The notes under the pieces are model-generated. The model was not told the origin of the DNA. It ran no database searches and worked only from the letters and a program-made list of their open reading frames with translations. From positions 18,895,501 to 18,959,500 of the forward strand of contig BSBM01000307.1 in NCBI GenBank assembly GCA_027924585.1: DNA of 64,000 nucleotides. The letters run 5' to 3'. Below are positions 17,707 to 29,778 of this stretch, piece by piece. Positions within the stretch are counted from its first letter, which is position 1. The number at the start of each line of letters is the position of its first letter. This DNA comes from Larix kaempferi. Its lineage: Eukaryota > Streptophyta > Pinopsida > Pinales > Pinaceae. Made by a program: the position numbers and the translations under genes.

Positions 17707-19053
17707 ATGAAGAAGACCATTGATCAAATGGCTCAACTCCTAGAGAAATCCAACATTCCTCTTCCAGAGAGCACAACGAGGAAGGAAGGAGGACAAAATT
17801 CTAATGATAAGGAGAGAGTACATGCACTGATGGAAAGCACATCCAATCCTACCTCATTCATTATTGATTCTAGAGCTTCAAGACACATGGTGTCTACAAG
17901 TAAGTTTTTTAATTCACTTGACTCTTCCAGTGGTCCAAATATTGTATTGGGTGATAATTCTAAAACTTTAAGCAAAGGAAAAGGCAGCATAGATCTCGAA
18001 TTTGGTTCATTCAATAATGTCTTGTATGTTCCTGGACTTGCTGCAAATCTATTGTTAGTATATCAGATGACTCACATAGGTTCACCCAAAATGTTAACCT
18101 TCACCCCAAATGATGTTGAGATAAGTGAATTGTCTACAAGCTTAATTGTTGCATTAGGCACTGCTGACCATAGCTCTATAATCTACAATTTTTCTCACTT
18201 TGTGCCATATCCCTCACCTTCTTCTCTTTTAACCCATGACAATGATTCAAGCAAATTATGGCATGAAATATTTGGCCATATGAACTATAAATACCTTTCC
18301 CAACTTCATGAGAAATAAATGGTCATAGGGCTTCCCAATATCAGATTTTCCAAAGGTGTTTGTCAATCTTGCATCCTAGGAAAACACCCTAAGCATAAGT
18401 ATGGGAGATCCAAAACTGAGAGAAACTCTGCACCATTGGAGCTTATTCACACTGATATATCAGGTCCATTCCCCCGTGATTCTTTGAACCATTCCAAATA
18501 CATCCTTACCTTCATAGATGACTTTAGCATATACTGTTGGATTTATTTCATCAAGCTGAAATCTGAAGTTTTTGGTATGTTCAAGCTATTCAAAGCCTCA
18601 GTTGAGAACCAGTCAGGTAGACATATTAAAATTATCATATCTGATAATGGTGGGGAGTACATCAAATCATAGTTTAAGAAATTTGGTGCCTCTTCAAGCA
18701 TTCAGATGCAACACACAGTTCCATATACACCTCAACAAAATGGGGTTGTTGAGAGGAAGAACAGGTCTCTTAAGGAAAGGGCCACATGTATGCTTGAGGC
18801 AAATTATTTGTCTCCAAATATTTGGGATGAAGCAATAAATTGTGCCACATATATTCAGAACAAAGTGCCACACAAAGTTCTCAAAGGTATCACTCCTTTT
18901 GAGGCTTCGATAAGGCAAAAACCTGATATCTCTCATTTCAGGATTTTTGGCTCCAAGGCTTGGGCTAGGATTCCACTTGAGAAGAGGAGGGATATGCAGC
19001 CCCAAATCCAACCATGTATTTTTGTTGTATATTCATAGGAATCCAAAGGGTAT
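17707..19053 (+). pseudogene. copia protease and integrase, with stops
   Basis: The protease active site reads FIIDSRASRHM, so the invariant Gly of D-S-G-A is Arg. The GAG-pre-integrase motif LWHEIFGHMNY precedes a TAA (18316-18318). The integrase has CQSCILGKH, D in IHTDISGPF, D in IISDNGGEY and E in NGVVERKNR, but a TAG (18670-18672) falls between the second Asp and the Glu, and another TAG ends the readable frame at 19036-19038. No functional product is expected. Confidence 0.8.
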
Positions 19054-19059
19054 AATTTT

Positions 19060-20887
19060 TTGAACATGACCACTCAAAAATATTTCATAGAAAGAAGTGT
19101 TCAATTCGAAGAAGAGCCCTCTCAGAATGTTGAAATTGGAGAACCATCTTCACCACCACCTGAAGAAGTAAGTGATGCTCGTACTAAATTTTTTGATTTT
19201 GATATTTATGATGATGAGGACCATTTTATTGTAGATTCTAATTCACCAACAAATCCTAAATGGGCTTCTAAGACTTTGCAAGAAGCAGGTGAACTAGTGG
19301 GCAATCCTCAGGACACAAGGAGGACTAGATCACAATTTGAGACTGCTCTCAATGTGAATGACCCCTACCTATCTGAGAGATGTTATATGATGGTGGATTC
19401 TGATCCTCAGACATATGAGGAATCCTCACCATTGCAAAAGAATGAAACATGGGAGCTAGTCAAGCTCCCTGGAGGCAGAAAATTGGTAAGGTGTAAGTGG
19501 ATCTACAAAACCAAGTGTGCAACTGATGGTACAGAAGTAAATATAATTCTAGTCTGGTGGAAAAGGGCTTCTCCCAATTCCATCTCCTTGACTACAATGA
19601 GACTTTTGCACCAATTGCACATAAAGATTCGATAAGACTAGTTCTGGAAATTTCTGCATCCAAGCGCTAGGAAGTGCACCATATGGATGTCAAGAGTGCA
19701 TTCCTCCATGGGGATATTGAGGAGGAGATTTATATGCAGCATCTAGAAGGGTATACATCTGATCCTAACTATGTGTGCAGGTTGAAGAATTCCTTATATG
19801 GGCTTAAGCAAGCCCCCAGGGCTTGGTATGCCAAAATGGACAACTTTCTCTTGTCACAATCCTATGTTCGATGCAAATATGATCCTAATGTTTATATGAA
19901 GTTGATTGATGGTTCAATAATTATTATAGTGATGTATGTTGATGATTTGGTAATCATAGGTATCTCTACTGATCAAATAGCTTCATTGAAGATTGCTTTG
20001 CATCAAGCTTTTTCCATGAGTGACTTGGGAATTCTTAAGCAGTTTTTGGGGCTTGAGATTTCTCAAACAGAGAATGGAACTAAGGTATCTCAGTCCAAAT
20101 ATGCATATGATCTGCTAAATAAGTTCAAGATGGCTGATTTCAATCCTTCAAAGACTCCATTCATTTCAGGATTTATACTTGAAGAAGCAGAATCTACACC
20201 CTTGGTTGACAACACCTTGTATAGGAAACTTGTTGGCAGCTTCCTATACTTGACTCACACTCGATCTGATCTTGTTTATGCTATGAGTGTGGCATCAAGA
20301 TACATGGAGCAGCCACATGAGATTCATTGGAGGGCCGCAAAAATAATTTTTCACTATGTGCAAGGCACCAAGACTGATGGGATTCACTATGTTGCAGATT
20401 CTAGCCTAGATATTCTTGGCTTTACTGACTCATATTGGTTCGGTGATAGCCTTAACAAAAAATCCACATTTGGATTTGTATTCATGCTTGGAGGTGGTCC
20501 TGTTTGCTGGTCTAGGAAGAAACAGAATGCAATTGCATTATCTTTAGCAAAGGCCGAGTACAGAGGAGCAGTGAATGTTGCTACTCAGTGTGTGTGGTTG
20601 CAGGGTATTCTTTCAGAGTTTGAGATTTCCTTTAGTACTCCTACTATCATCTTTTGTGACAATCAGAGTGCTATAAGGATCTCAAGTGATCTAGTACAGA
20701 TATAGAGGACCAAGCATATTGATATTCATCTGCACTACATCAGGAGTTTAGTGCATGACAAGACCATTGATCTACAGTATTTCCCAACAGGTGAGCAAAC
20801 TGCAAACATCTTCACCAAAGATTTCACTAAGAAGACTTTCAGCTATCTTAGATCACTGCTTGGGATGGTTGAACATGTGGTGGAGTG
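19060..20887 (+). pseudogene. copia reverse transcriptase and RNase H, frameshifted
   Basis: The RT entry (NETWELVKLPGGRKLVRCKW) is followed by a frameshift near 19540 and a TAG just before HHMDVKSAFLHG. The palm motif VMYVDDLVI and KNSLYGLKQAPRAWY are intact. RNase H includes GFTDSYWFGD, LAKAEYRG and DNQSAIRIS, with a TAG at 20703-20705 next to RTKHIDIHLHYIR. The final stop is near 20887. About 190 bp of non-coding sequence separate it from the PPT. Confidence 0.8.
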
Positions 20888-21070
20888 AAGGATTGATCGG
20901 CAATCTTTCAATTTTGATTTGTCCATGTTTTGAGGGGAGGTTTTTCCCATGAGGTTTTCCTTTTATCCTTGTTTTTGTGGACCAGGCAGTATTGTATAGG
21001 GTGACCATGCCGTGTTACTGGGCCCTTAGTATTTTCATTTTTTGATATTTAGCACATAAATTCAGACTTA

Positions 21071-21900
21071 TGGGGGGGTGTTGGAATAATTAAAACCCAC
21101 TTCTATGTCAATTAATACATTAGAGACATTAATTAACCATTTTATGATTAATTACTATGTATTAGACCAAATAGTTGGCATATGAGTCATTGTGTGGAAC
21201 ACAAGGCATCTTTGGGGGGACCACAAGCCTTCCTGGTGTGAACCACAAGTTTCTTAAGTCACTTGGGCGCATTCCTACTGATTCTGGATAAGATTCTGGT
21301 GAGAATGGCACATTCCTTCATTTTACTGCTTTTTACTACTTTTGGGTGAAAGGTGAAAAGTTAGTTGACTAAGGAAAGTGTTTTTTGGACCACTTTCACT
21401 CCTTGATGTTTCTTCCTTCCATTTTTGGGATTTAGCATGTTTTTTCATCACATCACTATCTGATCACTAAATCAGAAATTCGTGAGCCTTTGGTGTGACT
21501 TGGAGAACACACTTGCCACCTAGGGGGGTTTTGCATCATTTCAGTAAGTCTACTTTTGTGAGATCCAAATGTCATCTTTAGCCATTCGAATCTCTGATGT
21601 AAAAATTATATATTGATAGCCATTTAATTTCCCAAGGTTGGATGATGTATTTTATTCAAGAGAGTTAATACGGTTTGTATCTATTGTGAGTAATTTTCTG
21701 TGTTCTTGACTAGTTGTGTGAGGTCTTTTATGAGAGTGTATAATTTCTTGATCAGATGTTGGTGTGAACTGAATTTCACAGTTTTCAATGTTGTTTCATT
21801 GGTTTATTTCTCAATTTGGTGTGTAGAACCAAAGGTTCTATATAATCTCAATTCTCATATGTGTTAAGTTGTAACTATTTTTCCTTAGTGATTAAGGCCT
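21071..21900 (+). repeat. copia PPT and 3' LTR (right end uncertain)
   Basis: TGGGGGGG at 21071-21078 is a PPT directly followed by TGTTGGAATAATTAAAACCC at 21079, the typical copia LTR start. The LTR should end in a CA dinucleotide with TTCCAACA-like complement; none was found before 22020, so the 3' end may be lost or diverged. 21900 is a rough limit. The stretch from there to 22226 shows nothing else. Confidence 0.5.
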
Positions 21901-22226
21901 TGGAAGTTATAATAGGTCATAATGATCATGTATATAAATGTATGATATGATAGACGTTAAAATTCCTTAGAGTTTGAACAAGTCTTCAAGCTATGCTTGG
22001 AATGATGGAGTTTGAAGGGAATTAAGGATATGTCCTACTCTTAAAAAACAAATATTGTGTTTTCTCATTTTTAGTTGTAGAGTCTTTCATTATGCAAATA
22101 AATAGTAAAAATAAGATTTTAAGGGATTTTAAGTGTTTTATAAATGATATAGTTTTTAAAAGAATTGGATTTTGATGTCTATATTTCATATTTATAACAT
22201 TTTTTTTAATAATCTTATCATTATCT

Positions 22227-22241
22227 ATTTTATTGTTATCA
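22227..22241. repeat. LINE target site duplication, left copy
   Basis: ATTTTATTGTTATCA lies directly before the T-run that is the complement of the LINE poly(A) tail, and is repeated at 28548-28562. Confidence 0.85.
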
Positions 22242-22420
22242 ATTTTTTTTAGCGAAAAAACCATACTATTGGTATTCATAAAGAGAATCAAATAGTACAA
22301 AATATAAGTCAAAGACAAACTTATGTTCAGCAAAAAGACTGATGGTCGAAACATGTCCAAATATTCAACCCTCGAAACATGATACTAGAAACACAGTCAT
22401 CAGAACTACAAAACAGAAAA

Positions 22421-25400
22421 TCATATGACAAATATGCTGACAATGCCAAACTCAATAACCTGAGAATCCAGAAATTCCTCCCAAAAGATGACTCCTTCAT
22501 CCCCATCATATGCATCTTTTGAAAGCGAATCGACCAATGTATTGTGATGTCTATAAATATGATTAAAGGAAATCTCACTGAAAAGTTGAATCTTCTCCCT
22601 AGTCCTGCAACACCACTGATAAAGAGAATTAATATTTAAATTATACTCTCCCCGCGCCCATTTAATTGTTACTCTTGAGTCACAAAAAACTATCAATTCC
22701 CGAAGGCCAAAATAAATTGAAACAGTAAGCACACACCAAAGTGATAATAATTCAGAATTTGTATTTGTGCCCCTCCCATAGTTCATCTTGAGTGTGTAAT
22801 AGTGATCCTCATTTAGAAATAGGACACCTCCAACACCACATAGACCATTCCTTGCAGCCCCATCAAAGAAAGAAACAGGTTTGTGGTGATCAAGGATGAG
22901 AGAACTATCTTTTTTTTGTTCTTTTGGACCATGACCATGCACAGATTCTTAATAATCATAAAAACCCTGTTGTATGTACACACCAAACTGGGAAACCCGT
23001 TCTCAAAAATAATTTCGTTCTTGTTGTGTCAAATAGCCCAAGAGATTATCACGGGAAGGAAAGGGAACTTTTTACACTTCCTGTCCCAGTTAAGGGCACA
23101 AACATCAAACAAATCAGTACCCCACTGAAGATCAATAATGAGAAAGTTTGTAATCAAAGTCCAGAGAGCTCTCGCAAAACCAAATTCCACAAATATATGT
23201 TTGACAGATTCCAAATTGTTTTTGCACAAAAAAAAAATACTTGGGCCCAACCATCCTTTCTTTGTAAGTTTGTCCCATGTTTTCAGCTCACCTCGAAGCG
23301 CATGCCACATAAAACACTTTATTTTTAACTAGATATCCCACTTCCACGGGACCTTGTACCACCAATTTGCAGGAAAGATACATAAACAGTTTATGATAGC
23401 CTTGTAAGCAAGTTTTACGGTCACCATACTAGTGGTAGTATTACTACTCCAAATTAGTTCATCCATTTCCAACATCAATCTACATCCTGAAGAGTTCAAC
23501 TTGTTGATATAACGATCCCATTCCAGTGTTGTGTTGTCCGAGAAACCCAGTTCCATAGCACTAATCCAATAAGATTGCCTATTATCAACATTAAACCTCC
23601 TAATCTTGTCGAGAGTAGCCTGATCAAACCATTGAAGTGTGTTGAGAATCTCATTGGAAAGAGTGTAATCTTCATCCAACCCCGAAATCAGGTCGATTCC
23701 AACCAATATGTTTTTTCCATTTCCAACCTTCCAAAGTAAATCTTTTTCCAACAGGTTATAAATTTTAATGAAACTGGTCCAGATGGGGGATGTACCTATG
23801 GTCTTCTTAATAAGATTTCTTATCTATTTTATGACATCCCCATTAAAATATTTGACTAAAAGGACCCTAGTCCAAAGAGTAGGGCCAAAGAGGCCTCTCT
23901 AAAAGCTTTTCAACCTCAAAGAACAACTAAACAGTGGGAAATGTCTAATTTCCCAACCACCATAGCTCTCTGGAAGTGCAATGTTTTCTCGTTTGGTCAT
24001 AATCAATTTGGTTTTTTCCAATCCCCCAGTCCAAAGAAAATTAAACAAAAGTTTCCTTAGACAATTGGTGATGTACACAGGGACCTGTAAAAGTGAAAAC
24101 CAGTACACAAGGATACCAATAAGGATAGATTTCACCAAAGTGAGGAGCCCTCTAATAGATAACAGTCTAAATGTCCAATGATTTATTCTTTGCTCTACTT
24201 TCTTTAATAGCCACAACCATCCATTTTTTCTGTATCCATTTGGTTTCAGGAAGTATCCAAGATACTTAAAACCCTCCTCCAACTGGTAGAAATTATATGG
24301 AAGTATATCCTTATAGTAATCAATTTTGTTCCCCTCAATCCTGTAATGATAGATGCTGGATTTTCTGCTGCTCACCAGCATACCAGAAGTTGCAAAAAAG
24401 GTCCCAATGATTCTTTTATAGTGCAACAATTCGTCTCCAGAATCTAAACCTGCTAAGAGCACATCGTCGACAAATAAAAGATGAGTTAAAGACAAATCAG
24501 AAGATAGCTCAATACCTTTGATGTTTCCCATTGATTTTCCAGACTTGATCATTCTACTTAGACCTTCAATGGTTAAAAGGAATAATAGTGGGGATAGTGG
24601 GCATCCCTGCCTAACTCCTCTAGTCATCTTGAAGAAATCAGAAGGAGAACCGTTGACCAATACTGTGATGTTTGCAGTAGAAACAAAAGCCATGATCCAA
24701 CGAAACAAGATAGGCGGAATACAAATCTGGATGAGTATTGACCTCAAAAAAACCCAATCTACCTTGTCATAAGCTTTTTCAAGGTCCATTTTTAGCAGCA
24801 TAGCTTTCTTATTTTTCATCTTGACAATATGTATGATCTCCTGTGTTATGCCAATGGCATCTAATATCTGTTGATCCTTCAAAAAACCAAACTGATTGCT
24901 TGAGATACATCTGGACAGAATCGGCTTCAGTCTAACAAATATGATTTTTGATATTAATTTGTATTCCAAATTGCATAACGCAATCGGCCTAAAATCAGCA
25001 AAAGTGGAAGGCTTATTTTTCTTTGGGATTAAAGTGAAGAAAGTAGAATTGAGGCCACCTAAGTTATATCCATCTGTTCTAGAGTACTCCACCATTTTTA
25101 GTAAATCCTCCCCCATAACATCAAAAAACTGCAAGAAAAGATCAACTGTCCATCCATTCGGCCCAGGGATTTTTTCCTTAGCAAAACCCTTTAATGTCTC
25201 TTCAATTTCCAACAAATTGAATTACTTCCCAAGCTCTTCTTCATGATCATCAACAAAAACTGGGAACTGTCTGACCACATTAATTTGAGTAAGAAGATCA
25301 CTGTGAGCTAGATCCGAATAAATATTTCCAAAGTAACCCATAGCAGCACTGTGAAGCTCCCTCTGTCCATGGATTGTGTTCCCATCCAAAAGATCCCAAA

Positions 25401-26531
25401 TGGCATTAGTGTTTTTCCATTGAGATGCAAACGGATGGAAAAATTTAGTGTTTCTTTCACCAAGGCCAATCCAAGTGGCCCAACTTTTAAGCCTCCATTT
25501 CATCTCCTCCTGAACAAATATTTCCTCCTTCTTTTGTTCCAGCAACTTCACTTTCATATAGACATCTTTTTCTACTTCCCCATTGATATTCATAAAATGT
25601 AGTTCCTGAATCTGATTTTCTAAACACTCAAGCTCCAACAAATTGTACTTTTGCTTATTTTTGATCCAGCATGTAACTAACTCCTTAAGTTTACGAAGCT
25701 TCAAGACATGGCATCCACAGGATTCTAACCAGAATCAGAGTCAAAATTGGACCAAAAGTTCATTTTGCAGAAATATTCATTTTGGAGCCATGAATAGTTG
25801 AACTTGAAGGGATAGTTCAATTTGAAGAGTGAATCATTAATATGGAAGAAAACAGGCCAATGATCGGAAAATTTATTCTCCCCAATCCATGTATGATGAC
25901 GCTCCCAACCATTCAGTAAACTTGAATTCACAAGGAATTTGTGCAATATTTTGTGAATACCCTCACACCCCTCCCTCCCATTTGTCCAAGTAGGAGAAGG
26001 AGTACCGAGGGCAACATCCACCAAATCAAATGAGTCCAATAACTGAGAGAAGAAACCAGCCATAACATCCAATCTAGCCTGAGCCCCCCAAATTTCCTTC
26101 GTTCCCCTAGTGAAATTCAGATCTCCCGCAATAATAATTTTTTTTTGTTTAGCAGACCAGAAGAGCACAAAGAGGACCAAAATAAACCACGATCCTTATA
26201 GGGCCCATATATGTTAAACACAGACAATGGTGAATTAAAAAAAAAGACAACTCCCTTCTAAAAAGATGCCCCACTTAGTCTTGAAAGCACGAAAATTAAA
26301 GTACTTAGGATCCCAACCCACCAGAAGCCCTCCAGACAACCCCGTAGAATTGGTGGCCACAAATTCCCATCCAGGTAGAATGGCAGCAAGCTTTGAAACA
26401 ACACAAATACCCTCGCACATAGTTTCTTGAAATAGTATTAAACTAGGACTAGTAGATTTGATAAGATGGGATAAGGCCCTAGTCCTGGAAACCTTTCCCA
26501 GTCCCCTAACATTTAGAGTGAGAATCAACAT
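22421..26531 (-). pseudogene. LINE ORF2: endonuclease, RT, zf-RVT and RNase H
   Basis: From the start: endonuclease motifs (LNVRGLGK, ILFQETMCEG, then AGDLNFTRGT and SDHWPVFF), RT from ~25200 (PIALCNLEYKLISKII, LLKMDLEKAYDKVDW, GVRQGCPLSPLLF, the catalytic LLFVDDVLL), zf-RVT (VPWKWDI to KCFMWHAL) and an RVT_3 RNase H (SFFDGAARNG, NSELLSLW, FCDSRV, LVDSLSKDA). Two compensating frameshifts sit in homopolymers near 26150 and 26240. In-frame stops at 25222, 23899, about 23828, 23329 and 23029 interrupt the RT to zf-RVT frame, and another frame change precedes RNase H. Confidence 0.88.
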
Positions 26532-26727
26532 TAATCACCCCCTGACAGAGGCATGTTTTCTCCAAGGGCCTCAACTTAGTCAATTGAGTAAGAACCACAC
26601 TTTCCAACGTTGGAATCGTCAATGCAGGTAGAAACTGGGATGTAATTGTTGACCTCCCCTTCCCGAACATAAACCCTAGGTTTCCTTTTGCATTTCATTA
26701 TAGTAACATTTAGAAAACGATCTGCAC

Positions 26728-28035
26728 TCAAAGGTTTGACAATCGAGTTGGAAGAGGGCCAATCTCATTCCCACTATCAATGTGTACCACCCTATCATCA
26801 AGAGAAGCCCCTTCCCCACGAGCAGAAATATAAATTCCAGTAGAAGAAAGAGTTTCAGGGTCGACATGTGAAGGAGCAGTATGAGTGTCAGGGGTCTCAA
26901 CATTACTCAATAGTGGGGACTCAGAGAGAAATTGTGGGAAAACCTCCCCCCCAACAATATCTTCTTGAACCATAACAACATCATCGAAAAAACCCCCAAG
27001 ATTTAGTTTAACCTTACCCTCAGCAATCTGTTTAGCTAAAGATTTTTCATGTTCAAGATAAAAATCAAGTTTTGCTCGCGATACATCCTTGTAAGGCGTA
27101 ATAGACTCAGGAGAGATCTTACCCGTGTTTGTTATAACCGGTGAAGGAAGTCCCTCATTTTCATTCTGAATCTACGGACTCGAAACCCCAACAAACCCAT
27201 CATCTTGAGAAAACCTCTGACATCTAAGGCACCGAGCCCACACATGCCCCGTCTCCTTACAGGTGAAACAACAAAAGGGCATCCTGAAATAATCGAGCCT
27301 CTGTCTAAAATTGAATTTGCCCCAGATAATCTCAACCTCCCTAGGAAAGCCCTTTGCCAGGTCGAATTCCACCATGACCCGTGCTACCTTCCTGTCCACA
27401 CCGAACAAGGATTTTTTATCAGTCTGCACAAAAGTACCAACGCTATTTTCCAAACCAATAAGGATGTTCTCCATCCACAGAGAAATAGGAAACCCAGGTA
27501 AAAGCATCGAAAGATGTCGAAATGTCTGTCTCTCTCTAAGAGGATCGAAATCGATGTGCTATCTTTTCAAAATGATCGAACCCTCTTTAAACAACCATTT
27601 TCGAGCCAGGATGGACTCAACGTGCTCAGGTAGTGGGAGGGTAAACATAATCCAGTGATTCAAAAGAAGGTTAACCCTTGGCTCCAGTCCAAGAATGGGA
27701 TCCCATTGCCGGTTAACCTATTCCAGAATCTCACCCCTTGAACCCGAATAAAACTCAATGCATCCAACAAGGGCCATGTTGGCCAACATCTCAACACGAT
27801 CCAGATTTGTGGTTTCTTAAATAATAAATTGCTCCAAACCCTCTCTAGCCTTTATCGTCTTCAGCCTACGTCTTCTCCTTGCCTTCTCCCCATACAAACC
27901 CTTCCTATGAGCAAGTTCCACCGATGAAACCAGAGGCATATTCCCTACTGGGTCATTAGTAAGCCCAACACTAACGGCAGTATTCTAAGAAACCCTCGTC
28001 AAATCCCGGACACAAAGGGGTGTATGCAAGGTCAT
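26728..28035 (-). pseudogene. LINE ORF1: DUF4283-like RNA-binding protein with CCHC knuckle
   Basis: One uninterrupted frame of 436 codons from ATG at 28035 to TGA at 26728, broken by five internal stops but no frameshift. The central part (ISLWMENILIGLENSVGTF, RVMVEFDLAKGF, FRQRLDYFRMPF) matches the DUF4283 type of plant L1 ORF1; it is followed by the knuckle CFTCKETGHVWARC. The C-terminus is acidic. ORF1 would coat LINE RNA. Confidence 0.8.
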
Positions 28036-28547
28036 TGTCAATAGTAAAAAAAAAAAATAGTCCAAGAACCCGAGAAGCCGGTAAGAGCCTAAAGAGACCG
28101 AAACTTGCCTACCCACCGGACAAAGCGTGAATGGGTGACAACTAGTTTCCACCAAAATTTCAATAAAATAACCACAGTTTCAAAAAAAGAGCTAGTTTGG
28201 TTACATAAACCGTAACCCAGTAAAAATCCAAGTGTGACATCCACAAGGGGAAAAAACCCAAAACTAAAAAAATCTAAAAAGTGCTCTGACGGATCTCATG
28301 GGAGAGACTGAAAACACCTAGAGCAAAATAACCTAGAAAGCCTGCAAACAAAAAATTCCCACTTTTTTTTATGCTTGGTTGGTACTAGGTTGATTCCGAG
28401 AATCAACGTGAGTCCAAGAATCACTGTAGTCATTCCAGTCATCTTGTTAGGTGATCCAATCTCCCTGAAGACATCACATGAAGCCCTAACCCAATCACTG
28501 CCAAAATTGCAGACCTAACCAAATGTTGAGCAATGTTGTCTTGGTTA

Positions 28548-28562
28548 ATTTTATTGTTATCA
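28548..28562. repeat. LINE target site duplication, right copy
   Basis: ATTTTATTGTTATCA, identical to 22227-22241. 28563-28905 beyond it is plain AT-rich spacer. Confidence 0.85.
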
Positions 28563-28905
28563 TTGTTTTAATATTCTTATCATTATCTATTTTATTTTAG
28601 CATATCAATTCCCTAAATCAAATAATATGTGTAATTTTCTCAATCATACTCAATAAATCTCTAAACTAGATAATATATTCAAATATTTATAATAAATTGC
28701 ATAGCATATTCAAGTATTTACATTTATGATTATTTAAATTTAATATCGCATACTTTTCTTTTTTTAATTAAGTTCAAATTTTTAATTTTTTTCGATACGA
28801 TTTAATTTTATGATTTATAATTATAACTAATTTACCTATTTTAAGGCCATAAAAATTGTGAAACTGAAAGAAGCCAATGTTTCTTTAACAATATAGTAAC
28901 CACTA

Positions 28906-29205
28906 GAAATCGGTTGCATGTCACAATATATAACACAACAAAGCCATTAAACGATAAGTTTAACGCCCCAGTTTCCTTGAAAATAAGGGATTGTCTTTCC
29001 ATGGCCACGCCTCCCACTTGCACCGAACTCCAGCCAGGACACCATTTAACAAGAACGCGGAAGAGTACGTTGAAATGCCCACTTGATCATCTGAGGAATT
29101 GAGAATTGAGAAAGTAAGCACCAGATGCCCACCTGAGCCAAACCAGTAATTGAAGAGCAGCGTATACCCATTTTCCAAAACTCTTTATACCCCACGTTCC
29201 TGCAC
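28906..29205 (-). pseudogene. Partial duplicate of the membrane protein gene (3' end only)
   Basis: Aligns with 29690-30030, the C-terminal end of the neighbouring gene, sharing NGVLAGVRCKWEAWPWKDNP with a small deletion and scattered changes. It ends abruptly at its upstream side, where similarity stops near CACGTTCC. 29206-29690 is AT-rich spacer without a gene. Confidence 0.85.
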
Positions 29206-29778
29206 ATAACATTACACAGATATAAACTATAGATTAGAATATTTATTATAAATTAGTAAATTGTATAATATATTCAAATATTTATACTCATAATTATAAG
29301 TTTGGAATAATAGAACATTTATATATATTTTTATTTATTTGATTTTTTTTCATTTAATAAGAGCATCAATTATGTTTTTTTAAGGATTCAAATATGTCAC
29401 TTACAAATATTAAACTTAATTATTTGTATTAAGATATTTTTTTCAAATAATTTTGTATGATTTAATTTATGATTCTAAAAAAGTTAATTTCCTTATGACA
29501 AATAATTTGAAATAAGAAAATGTTTATTTTACAATATGGTAAATGATTAGTAAATTATGATCAATTCAAATGTAGCGCTCGTTGATAAGAGGAAGTTCAA
29601 CATAATTACTAATTACAAAAAAAAAATATTTGACTCAAAACAACCCATAAATTGGATATTTGGTTCAACAGAAGTGGTTGCATATAACAAGATATAACAA
29701 CAGCACACGCCATTATGCTATTGAACTATACTCATCTCCACTTTCAACAAGGCCGATGATAATCATTTAGCGATAAGT

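Larger units (their letters stand above)
17150..21900 (+). mobile_element. Decayed Ty1/copia retrotransposon lacking its 5' LTR
   Basis: Copia domain order gag, protease, integrase, RT, RNase H is readable on the plus strand from ~17217 to 20887, followed by a G-run PPT and a TGTTGG LTR start at 21079. No matching 5' LTR or PBS is seen upstream; most of gag is missing, so the 5' part was deleted or replaced by the hairpin block. Several stops and at least two frameshifts break it. The right end is not defined because there is no second LTR to compare with. Confidence 0.8.
22242..28547 (-). mobile_element. Plant L1-type LINE with RNase H, near full length
   Basis: 6.3 kb between perfect 15-bp target duplications, with a short poly(A) (T-run at 22243-22250 on the plus strand) at its 3' end. 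ORF1 carries the DUF4283-like and CCHC region; ORF2 has the APE endonuclease, RT, zf-RVT-like and RNase H segments in the expected order. Many stops and small frameshifts show it is dead, yet the TSDs are unmutated, so insertion is not ancient. The 5' UTR would be 28036-28547. Confidence 0.9.

Noticed and set aside
22022-22360. 112-codon minus-strand ORF at the LINE 3' junction
   Set aside because: It crosses the LINE end and its TSD, and is AT-rich.
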